Under the pieces are notes generated by a model. The model did not search any database and had not been told where the DNA came from. It worked only from the letters and a program-made list of their open reading frames with translations. Below are positions 9,401-18,743 of a stretch of DNA of 64,000 bases, one piece after another (position 1 is the first letter of the stretch; each line of letters starts with the position of its first letter). The translations under genes were made by a program, and so were the position numbers. The stretch is from NCBI GenBank assembly GCA_030220185.1, contig JASPKZ010010239.1:886001-950000 (forward strand). Reading direction: 5' to 3'. This DNA comes from Diploptera punctata (taxonomy: Eukaryota; Arthropoda; Insecta; Blattodea; Blaberidae).

Positions 9401-10620
9401 AAAAAAATATTTGCAATTATATTGATCTGAGCTAATTAAAATACAAATATTTATGCAATTTTTAACAACAAATCCACCTTCCCCTACTTAACGGTCAACA
9501 AGGCGTTTGCTAGCGAAAATCAAGTTCTGATTAGAACAAGCAATATGGCCAGATACACAATAAGAACTATAATAATTGTTTGGTTGACTACTGGAGACCC
9601 TATAGGATTGATGGACTACAGGCCTACAGCTCTGTAATTCCTGAAGGCACTGAATTTGAACCGAAAGTACTATTTTCGGTTCGCTACTGTAGTGCCGTTA
9701 TCCTCCCTGGACAGTAAAATTCGTGGACTATGCCAATATCCTTTCTCTATGGCATCTACCCCCACTCTCCTTTTTTCCTCTCCTGTTGCGTCGTTTGTGC
9801 TGCGCATCTCCCCTTCTGCCTCGGAACGCTCAAATACGCAATGCACATCAAGAACATTATCATTCGATCGGAACTTTGAGTTGAGACAACGTCGTCTGGA
9901 GCCGCGAGTGGCGTGGTTTATGTTTTGGTCCTGAGGACCGGGGAAAGACTACCCTGGCATGGACGGTGGTATGAATGTTGTGTGAGGTATGATATAGTTT
10001 TGTCATGTTAAATATTATTATTTATTTTCTTTTTTGTTGAAGAATGATCAAGTATTTACATTTGTTATATTTTTCATCCACTTCAGACGTCTTGTTTATA
10101 TTAAACATCATTTTTATATTTATCCTGGTAAATGTTCAAGTTATTTATGTGCATGCTGCTGTTTGATATACCTGTACTAAAACTTACTTATTCAGGAGAT
10201 CATTCTAGCTTCCTTTATTTGCCGTCTAGCTTTCATGATTAATAACAATAATGATATATTCAGTTTAAATCAGAATCATAAACTATTCTACTCTTTTGAG
10301 ATCTATTGTTGATTCATGTTTAAGTGTTTAGGAAAGAAAGATGAATCAATCTTTGCCTCCTATGGGCCCGGGCAAAGGTTTTTGATTAATAACCTCGGAT
10401 GTTATGAACTCTACGCTAGTATATGCAACGGAAACAAAAGACGATCCAATAAATGATACGTACAAATAGTAGCAGTCAGCGTGGTTATATAGATGAGATG
10501 AGAGACACACTCAAATTCATAAAGTGGACAGAAATTGTGCAAACAGCCGAAGTTCTCTTCTTTCATCCTTACAAACATTTTGAATAATTTATCATTTTAC
10601 AATTATTATATCATCTAATA
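9401..10620. other. no recognised feature; GC-richer pocket at 9650-9960
   Basis: Most of this is AT-rich single-copy-looking sequence. A pocket at about 9640-9960 is GC-richer, contains several CpG dinucleotides and has a 92-codon open frame (9656-9934) without a recognisable domain. I see no splice-site-delimited exon. Confidence 0.4.
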
Positions 10621-10624
10621 AAGT

Positions 10625-10876
10625 CTCGTTGACTGCGATGTGGCACAAATGGGGAATGAAAGGCGTGCATGGAAGCTTCTTGTAGGAAAACCAGAGGGAA
10701 AACGCCTCGTTCGTAGACCAAGAATGAGGTGGAAGAATAACATTAACTATGATTTGAGCGAAATAGATTATACAGGGGATGATTAGATAACTGTAGCTCA
10801 GGATAGGGATGTATTGAGAGCTTATGTCCGCGCGGCCATTAACCTACGGGTTCAATAGTGCCAGTGAGTTAGTAAG
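10625..10876 (+). mobile_element. RTE-type LINE 3'-end fragment
   Basis: From GACTGCGATGTGGCAC to GTGCCAGTGAGTTAG the sequence encodes a degraded form of the family C-terminus (MGNERRAWKLLVGKPEGKR, NNINYDL, DVWRAY). It ends in the family's short 3' UTR and a GTTA-type tail. It is 5'-truncated and contains stops. Confidence 0.88.
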
Positions 10877-11353
10877 ATACGAGTATCTTCTATTATTCTG
10901 ACAATGAAATTAAAATATGGCTCACAGACCACTTGTGCCTCAATCGTTTGCGTATTTCGGAATTTCAGTAGCAAGATTCTCCAACGTAATCAAATTTGCG
11001 TTTTATCAATGAGGCTACACCAAAGACTTTCCTGATGTATTACAAACAACTTGTGTGTACTATTTCGAAGGAAGAATAACGGAGGAGTATTTCCTTGAAA
11101 AATGTGAGATACCGCTTGCATCATATATGCCCACTGGGAAAAACTGTGTATCATATACCACGCTGTTATTGTTGACATGCATATTATTTCTTGCACGATA
11201 TTGCGTTGTGTCATACTTACAGGAATGATTAAAAATTCAATATACTAAATTTCGGGATTGCCAACCTATAAATAACTAAATGACTATAGAGTCATATTAC
11301 AAATTATCTGCCTACGGCGAGAAGTAAAACCACTGCCGTTTACGTATACTACA
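10877..11353. other. no recognised feature
   Basis: AT-rich sequence up to the target duplication of the LINE at 11365. Confidence 0.5.
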
Positions 11354-11364
11354 TACAATGTGCA
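11354..11364. repeat. 5' target-site duplication of the LINE
   Basis: TACAATGTGCA here is repeated exactly at 16117-16127, directly after the (CTA)n tail of the element. The two copies define both borders of the insertion. Confidence 0.9.
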
Positions 11365-11440
11365 GATTATTGTGCTAGCCGTCGAGAAGAGCGGACGTGT
11401 TTTTGTTAGAGTGGTTGAAGTGTGCAGGGGACAAAGCATT

Positions 11441-12364
11441 ATGGAAGAAGTTAGAAAGCTGATTGAAACATTGTCAACTGAAGTGAAAGAGGGGTTTGAA
11501 AAGTGCAACGTGGGTGAAAAAATTCGTGATATTGAGACGAACATGCATCGGATGGAGGACAGATTGAAATGGCTGGAATCTAAATTAGACTATCTCGAAA
11601 ACCAGAGTCGCCGTAATAATATTGTGATATATGGTGTGCATGAAGAAGACAGAGAGAGCTGGGAGGAAACTGAACATATAGTTAAAAGAGTAGTGGCGCA
11701 AATCGGGATTGATTTGGTGGACAGTGATATTGAAAGAGCGCACAGAGTAGGTCGTTGGAATAGTGGGAAGAGACCGATTGTATGCAAATTATCACACTAC
11801 AAAATAAAATGTTGGATCCTTAGAGACAGTAAATATCTTAAAGGGACCGGTATCAATATTGCCGAAGACTTTAGTGAGAAGGTGCGCCGCGAAAGGGACT
11901 TTCTTAAGCGACACATGCTCGAGGCGAGGAGGCAGGGCTGCCATGCAATCATGCAATTTAATAAATTGATTATAAATGGACGAATCTGGAGCAGGGAACA
12001 ACTACAAAATATGGACAACTCTGAAAATGAATTTGAAGAGGTCATTGACAGCGAGTCCCCAAAACCTACAGGGGACGCTTCAACAGCAGGTGGTCTCCTT
12101 ACAGCAGAGGAGGGAGAAAATTCTACACGAGAGAAAGAGAGAGGGAGCACTACGATACTAACTCCCAGGAATCCAATAAACATACAGCAAAAAACGGCCG
12201 AACGCAAAAAGCATACCCCACCTCTAAGAGGTGAACGACCGGCGGACACAAGAACTCCAACAAGAAAATCACTAAGACTTCTGAATTTACCCGCAGAAAA
12301 GGAACTATTGAGAGGGGGAAGTTCGAAAAATACAGGTAAGACTAATGACAAGGGAACACAATAG
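11441..12364 (+). CDS. LINE ORF1 protein (coiled coil + RRM-like nucleic acid binding)
   Basis: 307 codons starting at ATG 11441. The same frame is open back to 11360, but that lies in the target duplication and so outside the element, which decides the start. Residues about 10-58 form a heptad-rich coiled coil. Residues about 59-130 contain RRNNIVIYGV and DIERAHRVGR followed by RPIVCKLSHY, the RRM-like core of L1-type ORF1 proteins. Residues about 135-180 (INIAEDFSEKVRRERDFLKR) correspond to the C-terminal domain. The tail is long, polar and basic. Known role of the family: binds the element RNA in a ribonucleoprotein and acts as a chaperone during target-primed reverse transcription. The stop is a TAG followed in the same frame by ORF2. 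It is the only intact element-encoded protein in the window. Confidence 0.88.
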   Translation: MEEVRKLIETLSTEVKEGFEKCNVGEKIRDIETNMHRMEDRLKWLESKLDYLENQSRRNNIVIYGVHEEDRESWEETEHIVKRVVAQIGIDLVDSDIERAHRVGRWNSGKRPIVCKLSHYKIKCWILRDSKYLKGTGINIAEDFSEKVRRERDFLKRHMLEARRQGCHAIMQFNKLIINGRIWSREQLQNMDNSENEFEEVIDSESPKPTGDASTAGGLLTAEEGENSTREKERGSTTILTPRNPINIQQKTAERKKHTPPLRGERPADTRTPTRKSLRLLNLPAEKELLRGGSSKNTGKTNDKGTQ

Positions 12365-13342
12365 GGTTTGTTGACAGTCGGTTCATGGAATATCGAAGGG
12401 TTAAAACAAAAACTTTCAATGGACAGATGTGTAGAGTTTATTGAGACTTTTGATATATTAGCTCTAGGAGAAACATGGTTAAAAGCTAATGAATGCGTAA
12501 ATCTATGTAATATGAAAGATTATTTTAAGGGTAATCAAAATGGAGGAAAGAGAGGTAGATATCCAGGCGGTGTTGCCATTTTATATAAAGGTAACTTAGA
12601 CCCATATATTAAAAAGGTAAATATTACTTTAAAAGAGGCAATTTGTATATATTACCATACAGAAAGAGCAGAAATGTGTCTGTTGTCTATTTACCGCCAA
12701 CCACTAAATTCCAGGTATGCCAATCCAAATTTTTTCGTTGAATTGTCTGACTCGTTGGCAGAAATAAAAGATAGGTTTCCGGAAGCGGGAATAATAATTT
12801 TAGGGGACTTTAACTGTAGGATTGGGGAGGAAAATATCACTATAAAATCGGATGATAATGAAACACGAGGTGAGGGTAGGAGAAGCAAAGATAAGATTTT
12901 AAATTCAGAAGGAAACCAATTGTTAGCTTTTTGCGATGCATTTGAACTTGAAATTCTGAATGGGAAATATGGGGAAGATAAAAATGGAGAACTGACATTT
13001 ATTAATAAAAATGGAAGTAGCGTAATCGATTATTCAATATGCACACAAGACATGATTCCAGTCCTAAGTAATTTCTGTATAGTTTCCAGAATCGAATCAC
13101 ACCACTTCCCAAACAAACTTATTTTAAATATGAAAGGTATTAGTGAGACAGTTAATGATGAGGTGGCAACAATATTGCGGCCAATTACACGTTTCAGGTG
13201 GATCGAGGATCTGAGAGAAGAATTTATCAGGAGTTTGGAAACGCTAATACAGGATCTGCAATTAAATGATCTTAGCGGGGAGGAAATTATTAAAACTTTG
13301 ACAGAATGTTTTCAAAAAGCAGGGGAAAAAATTCAAGGTTAA
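12365..13342 (+). pseudogene. LINE ORF2, apurinic-type endonuclease segment
   Basis: In the same frame as ORF1, directly after its TAG. The order of motifs is SWNIEGL, then LGETW, then LSIYRQP, then IILGDFNCRIG, then SSVIDYSI: the APE/exonuclease-III fold used to nick the target. At the place where the family has S-D-H, this copy reads E-S-H-H-F-P, so the usual Asp appears as His. No ATG precedes the first motif (codons after the TAG are GGT, TTG, TTG, ACA); the first in-frame ATG is at about 12419, inside the domain. The frame ends at 13340-13342 after an A6 run, where the next segment is one base out of phase. The endonuclease of this copy is probably inactive. Confidence 0.9.
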
Positions 13343-15365
13343 ATACGCAATGAACCAGAAGGACAAAGGGTGGTACAATAATGCATGTAGAAAGAAGAAG
13401 AAATTTGTCGAAAGTAGTCTTTTAAAGTTTAGAAAAGAAAGCACAGATGAAAGCAGAAAAAATTATGCGCAAGAGAGAAAGGAATATAAAGAATTATTGG
13501 CAGAAACAAAACTAGCATGGCAAAATAAGAAATCCGAAGAAATGAGAGTCGCGACTGAAAGTGGGAACATTGCGGACATATGGAAAGCGTTAAGGGAACT
13601 CAAAGTAAAGTCCATAAATCGGACAAGAATAACGCCCGGGGAATGGAGAAGTTACTTTGATAGGGTGCTGGGAAATGAGAGGTTAAGATATAATCAAGGA
13701 AATATAGTTGAGATCCCTGACCCAATTCATATTCAATTACTGGATCAGGATATTTCGAAAAATGAAGTGGTTTCTTCCATTAAATGTTTAAAGAATGGTA
13801 AAGCACCTGGAATTGATGGAATACCAGGGGAATTCTTGAAAAATATATCATCCAATAAATTATTAGACGTTTTGAAAACTGCGTTCAACAAACTTTTTAA
13901 TGGAGGAGATTATCCGGAAGCCTGGGCGACAGGTGTCATCCAACCGCTATACAAAGGGAAAGGTGGGGCACAGATACCAGAAAGTTACAGGGGAATTTGT
14001 CTCTTGTCAGTGTTCGGAAAAATATATTGTAAAGTACTTTACGAACGAATAAGACAATGGGCTAAAGAGAACAATAGGCTCTCAAAATATCAGGCAGGTT
14101 TTAGAGAAGGGTACTCCACGGTGGACAACGTATTTGTTCTGAGAACATTAATTGATGACAATCTGAAAATGAAGGGGGGTAAATTATTTTGTGCATTCAT
14201 TGATTTTAAGATGGCATTTGATACTGTGGACCGAAGCGCACTTTGGGAAAAATTAAATCGGAAAGGATTGTCTCATAAAATGATACATGCTTTAATGTCA
14301 ATTTATAAATATGTTAAATTTTGTATAAAAGTAGACCAAGGGCACATTACAGAGAGCAGTGAAGCCAATCGGGGAGTGAGACAAGGTTGCATTTTATCAC
14401 CAATGCTATTTAATCTATTCGTTGATGATATTGTAGACGTAATGCTAGAAGGAGAAATTGAGGCTCCGGAGATAGGAAATGTTAGAATCCCAGTCCTGTT
14501 GTATGCAGATGATTTAATTATCTGTTCCAAGACAATCAAGGGATTGCAAAGAGGTCTTGACCTACTGGAAATATACTGTAGGAATTGGGGATTGACTGTA
14601 AATGTTAGTAAGACAAAAACAATGACCTTTAAAAATGGGACGGTTTATGGTAGAGCAGAGGAATGGAAATACAGAGATCAAGTACTTCAAAACGTGAAAC
14701 ATTTTGAATATCTTGGTACGACGTTGAAAATGAACGGAAAGTGGAAAAAAAATATTGATATAGCATTATTTAAAGGGAGGGGACAACTTAACAGTGTACT
14801 CGGTATTCTGGGTCGAGTGCCTGATATTCCAGTCAGCACATTAGAAAAAATGTATGGAGCTATGGTCAGGCCAGTAATGCACTATGGTAGTGAGATTTGG
14901 GGTTTCCAAAGAACGGAAATACTAAATAAGGTATATACGCATTTTCTAAAGTATATTACAGGACTTAGTAAGGCCGTTTCTAACTGTGGAATTTTATATG
15001 AATTCGGGTCATTCCAGGACGACATTAACTGTAAAATTCGTGTACTCAAATACTGGTTGCGAGTAATCCAAGGTGAACAAACAATGCTTAGAGCAATTTG
15101 TTACGACCACCAAATTAAAAACATAGATGTTAAATTTTGGGCAGACGAGGTTAGGAGAGAACTCCAAAAGATTGGGATGGGCAGGATATGGGAAAAAGGG
15201 ACTGAAAATCGCAAGAACGTGTGGAGAAAAATAAGGAGGAGGTACTTAGATATAAACCAACAAGATACTTTCGCCGAATGTACAGGAAAACGCTCACTGT
15301 GTTTACAAAGAGACCTAAAACACGTCTGGGGAAAAGAATCGCTATATACTCAACCTAGGATTTAA
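13323..15365 (+). pseudogene. LINE ORF2, reverse transcriptase segment
   Basis: This is a long open frame (671 codons from ATG 13350; the coding sense resumes slightly earlier, from about 13323, in the +1 frame). Counting from that ATG: NGKAPGIDGIPGEFL at about 149-163, YRGICLLSVFGKI at 213-225, YQAGFREGYSTVDNVF at 247-262, catalytic FIDFKMAFD at 283-291, GVRQGCILSPMLFNLFVDDI at 342-361, and catalytic YADD at 385-388, followed by a YLGTTLK thumb motif. All three catalytic aspartates are present. The 3' half is the connecting region typical of LINEs without RNase H. The stop at 15363-15365 results from a second one-base shift, after which the C-terminal knuckle continues in the next frame. Confidence 0.93.
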
Positions 15366-15663
15366 GGAGAGATCAGGGCTTGCTTGGTTTAGGCTAGGGG
15401 CATGGAAATTTCTAAAAATTAGCGACGATCACGATATGCGAATATGTCCAATGTGCGGGAACTTTGAAGATGAGATACATATATTAGGAAAATGTAATGA
15501 TTTAGAATATTGGAGACGTCAGTTATTACCGGAAAGATTTCTAAATTCAAATCGGGAAAGATTGGCATGCTACGAATTATTGGTAAATCCAGAAAATTGG
15601 ATAAACCTCGGTAAATTTCTGGACAAAACGCGAAAAATAAGGACAACACTCATTCATGAATAA
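15353..15663 (+). pseudogene. LINE ORF2, C-terminal zinc-knuckle segment
   Basis: This frame, offset by +1 from the reverse transcriptase segment, reads GLAWFRLGAWKFLKI, then a C-x2-C...H...C cluster (CPMCGNFEDEIHILGKC), then YWRRQLLP. It ends at 15661-15663. It is the usual CCHC end of ORF2 in many LINEs, separated from the polymerase by one frameshift near 15350. Confidence 0.85.
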
Positions 15664-15720
15664 ATATATGTTATCAAAATGCAATACCATTAATTATTAA
15701 CAATTATATATAAATTAATT

Positions 15721-15965
15721 AGTGTATAATGCTGTTGTGTTATTATTTAATTGTAATATTAATATGTTTTCTTTATGTAATTGTAATGTTAATGTTTTTT
15801 TAGTGTATAATGCTATTGTGTTATTACTTAATTGTAATATTATTGTGTTTTCTTTATGTAATTGTAATGTTAATGTTTTTAGTGTATAATGCTATTGTGT
15901 TATTATTTAATTGTAATATTATTATTGTGTTTTCTTTATGTAATTGTAATGTTATTGCTGTTTTT
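15721..15965 (+). repeat. three tandem 80-bp units in the LINE 3' UTR
   Basis: Units start with AGTGTATAATGCT at 15721, 15802 and 15881 and share TTAATTGTAATATTA and TTTTCTTTATGTAATTGTAA. They are 79-85 bp long with few differences. The 3' UTR then runs through ACACTAGTACCAATTATTAC and CAGCACGTTCGGC to the polyadenylation signal. Confidence 0.9.
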
Positions 15966-16094
15966 GTTGTTTATTTTTCTTTACACTAGTACCAATTATT
16001 ACTTTATTGTAACAGACTGTCAACAGCACGTTCGGCTTATTGTCCGTGCGACCCATATTTGTAAATAATATTGTAAATATCTTACTTTTTGTCT

Positions 16095-16127
16095 AATAAA
16101 GTCCTACTACTACTACTACAATGTGCA
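16095..16127 (+). other. polyadenylation signal, (CTA)n tail and 3' target duplication of the LINE
   Basis: AATAAA at 16095-16100, then GTC and about five CTA units, then TACAATGTGCA (16117-16127) matching 11354-11364. Confidence 0.88.
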
Positions 16128-16603
16128 TGCAAAAAACATATACAAACGTTAGTGTTAATATGCATTATATGAAATAAATCATTGAATTTTAAATGAACTG
16201 AACTTTATTTGAAACAATGGATTCATACTTGCCGCCATTTTATATCTGATTGGTGTCACGGCCTGCTGTAGTCTCAACGAAATAATTTTCGGCCAGACTG
16301 CTAACGTTAGTCAGTTGTTTGTATTGAACGCAATTATTTCCAACAAAGATGTTATTATTTTACTATTATTTATTATTTCGAAAACACATCGTTCAAAAAA
16401 TAATGTACAACACACGTAAAAACCACTTCCCAATCTCGCATTGTAATATACTATTATCTCCGATTTCCTATTTATTGTTCAATAATTTCATTTATATCAT
16501 ATCTCAATACCCTACATTTATCTCATCCTAACTTTGACTTCTAATTCCTCCTTTTGTAAGAGTCTATAGCAGCTAAAATGTATTTTATTATATATATATA
16601 TAT
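16128..16603. other. no recognised feature
   Basis: AT-rich spacer between the LINE and the mariner-like element, ending in a TA tract. Confidence 0.5.
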
Positions 16604-16604
16604 A

Positions 16605-17951
16605 CAGGGTGGACCGCTCGAATGGACCTAATTTCAATTGCTTGTTACTGGCAAACGGTTGAAGATAGAAACTTAAAACAACGTTCATAGTACAGAAAAA
16701 CTCACCAAGTTTCGAATCCTGTCGGTAGATGGCACAAAGATACGTTTCTCGTTCTTAGATTTAATTGTTTGTGAAAATGGCGACTCCGCAGATGAAAGCG
16801 CAAGCGCAAGCTGTTTTGTGGTATGCGGAGTTTAAATCAATCATTAGAGTTCAAAGGGAGTTCCGGCGTGTGTTTAAACCGTGATGCTCCAACTGCTAGA
16901 AGCATAAAGAAGTGGCGTGATACATTATTAGCTACAGGATCTGTGTTGAAGAAGCATGGTGGTGGTCGCAGAGCATCCGATGAAATGGTAGCAAATGTTC
17001 AAGCCGCATTTGAGCGAAGCCCCCGGAAGTCATTAAGAAGAGCTTCGCGGGAACTTCAAATACCAAAATCGACATTACAACGGATTGTCCCACAAACGCC
17101 TCAAACTGCACGCATATAAAGTGCAGTTAGTGCAACGTCTGGAGCCGAATGACATGCCGAAACGAGTGGAATTCGCCAATACGATGCTGGACCGTCTCGG
17201 CGCTGATCCTGACTTCATGACCAAGATTTTCTTCTCGGACGAAGCCACTTTCCATTTGTCAGGCAAGGTAAACCGGCAATGTAAACCGGCATAATGTGCG
17301 GATCTGGGGATCGGAGAATCCTCACGCTATTCAAGAGCATGTTCGTGATAGTCCGAAGATGAATGTTTGGTGCAGTTTGTCACATAATAAGGTCATTGGA
17401 CCGTTTTTTCTTCGCCGAGAAAACTGTTCGTGGTACCACATATCTTGACATGCTGGAGCAGTTCTTCTTTCCACAAATTGAACAACTGCAGCCTAACATC
17501 GTTTTCCAGCAAGATGGTGCTCCTCCCCACTGGTCCAATGAAGTTCGTACGACTTTGGACAACATTTTCCCTGGCCGTTGGATTGGTAGGGGAGGACCAA
17601 TCGCGTGGCCCCCGAGATCTCCCGATTTAACACCCACTGGATTTCTTTCTCTGGGGCTATGTCAAAGATAAAGTTTACACCACCCCAGTCAAAGACCTTC
17701 GTGATCTTCGTGAGCGCATCATAGAGGCTATTGAGAACATTCCAGAAGACATACTCCAACGTACTTGGCAAGAAATTGTACATCGCTTTGATATCGTCAC
17801 AGTGACTGCTGGGGCTCATATAGAGATGTGGTGATCTGGATATCAAAAATTGGTGAGTTTTTTCTGTACTATGAACGTTGTTTTAAGTTTCTATCTTCAA
17901 CCGTTTGCCAGTAACAAGCAATTGAAATTAGGTCCATTCGAGCGGTCCACC

Positions 17952-17954
<3 letters not shown>
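16605..17954 (+). mobile_element. Tc1/mariner-superfamily element, 1350 bp, long TIRs
   Basis: The left TIR 16605-16708 (starting CAGGGTGGACCGCTCGAATG) and right TIR 17850-17954 are near-perfect reverse complements, differing in an A-run length. TA occurs on both sides (16603-16604 and 17955-17956), inside TA microsatellites, as expected for TA-targeting elements. The interior holds one transposase gene broken by several frameshifts. The TIRs are much better preserved than the reading frame. Confidence 0.96.
16777..17834 (+). pseudogene. Tc1/mariner transposase (DUF4817/DDE_3 type), frameshifted
   Basis: From ATG 16777 the product begins with the DUF4817-like N-terminus (QAVLWYAEFKSIIRVQREFR). 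After a frameshift near 16875 come the helix-turn-helix parts (DAPTARSIKKWRDTL, SPRKSLRRASRELQIPKST). A further shift near 17090 leads to the DDE domain: FFSDEATFH with the first Asp, VFQQDGAPPH with the second, and WPPRSPDLTP with the third, 36 residues after the second. At 17266-17293 a short tandem duplication (TGTAAACCGGCA) introduces a stop. Further shifts lie in the T-run near 17405 and near 17640. The end is MW then TGA at 17832-17834. The product cannot be made from this copy. Confidence 0.93.
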
Positions 17955-17982
<28 letters not shown>

Positions 17983-17985
<3 letters not shown>

Positions 17986-18345
17986 ACCGTGTGGTCTCGA
18001 GGTAGCGTGCTGCCTTGTCAAGCAGCGGGCCCGGGTTCGATCCCCGGTCGGGGCAGTTTTTCTGGGTGAGTTTTTTATCGGGGTTTTTCCTCACCTGTAA
18101 GACAAATGTCAGGAAAACTTTAAGGCCCAAACGGTCCCCGAAATCATATGGCCATCATTATCATCATCATCCTTTGTAATTATCATCATCATTATCATCA
18201 TCATCATCATCATCATCATGACGGTATGGAAAGCAACGGGAAGCTACCACATCTACAATTCCCTAGTAAAACTGCAAGCATAGCATGAAAATTCTATGAT
18301 TGCAGTTAAGGACCTGCCTTCGGGCAGAATTACTATGGATGGATA
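17983..18345 (+). mobile_element. SINE family 2, body variant B
   Basis: The tRNA head (GTGGTCTCGAGGTAGCGTGC, then CGGGTTCGATCCCCGGTCGG) and common body to CATATGGCCATC are followed by an ATC-rich tract. Then comes the B-type 3' part: GGAAAGCAACGGGAAGCTAC, ATTCCCTAGTAAAACTGCAA, CTATGATTGCAG and GGGCAGAATTACTATGG. It adjoins the TA tract at the end of the mariner-like element. Equivalent copies lie at 22995-23315 (minus) and 41597-41885. Confidence 0.88.
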
Positions 18346-18372
18346 ACTAACTAACTAACTAACTCACTGGCA

Positions 18373-18743
18373 CTATCGAACCCGAAGGTTCATGGCCGCG
18401 CGGACATAAGCTCTCCATACATCCCTATCCTGAGCTAATGCTTTCCAATCATTCCCTGTATAATCTACTTCCCTCAAATCATAGTTAATGTTGTTCTCCC
18501 ACCTCATTCTTGGTCTACCAACTGGGCGTTTTCCCTCTGGCTTTCCTACAAGAAGTTTCCATGCACGTCTTTCATTCCCCATACGCGCAACATGTCCTGC
18601 CCATCGCAGTCTACGAGACTTAAACTGTTCTTATTATATCTGGCTTCCTATAAAGACCATGTAGTTCATTGTTATGTAGTCTTCTCCATTCACCTGTCTG
18701 TTCATCTCTCTTTGATCCAAAAATTTTCCTAAGAACTTTATTC
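18373..18743 (-). pseudogene. RTE LINE C-terminal region
   Basis: Encodes a conserved tail with VGKPEGKRPVGRPRMRWENN, INYDLREVDYTGNDWKALAQ and DVWRAYVRAAMNLRVR, ending at TAG 18373-18375 just before the 3' tail. It is separated from the reverse transcriptase by a stop and a frame change near 18640-18740. This tail is the piece most often retained by the truncated copies in the window. Confidence 0.88.

Larger units (their letters stand above)
11365..16116 (+). mobile_element. near-complete non-LTR retrotransposon, about 4.75 kb
   Basis: The element is bounded by an exact 11-bp duplication. Its order is a 76-nt leader, ORF1, a single TAG, ORF2 (endonuclease, reverse transcriptase, zinc knuckle), a 3' UTR with a triplicated 80-bp unit, AATAAA at 16095 and a (CTA)n tail. 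There is no RNase H domain. ORF1 looks like the coiled-coil/RRM type of L1 ORF1p. The ORF2 style suggests the CR1/L2/Kiri or L1-like assemblage, which I cannot resolve by eye. Two frameshifts in ORF2 make this copy inactive, but most of the coding sequence is intact and the target duplication is perfect, so the insertion is fairly young. Confidence 0.95.

Noticed and set aside
11797..12351. 184-codon antisense frame opposite LINE ORF1
   Set aside because: Shadow of ORF1; composition follows the sense codons and no motif is present.
15721..15965. CRISPR-like or satellite array
   Set aside because: Three contiguous AT-rich units without spacers, inside a LINE 3' UTR in an animal genome.
18346..18366. 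Insect telomeric repeat (TTAGG)n
   Set aside because: The unit is TTAG/GTTA without the fifth base and sits exactly at the LINE 3' end.
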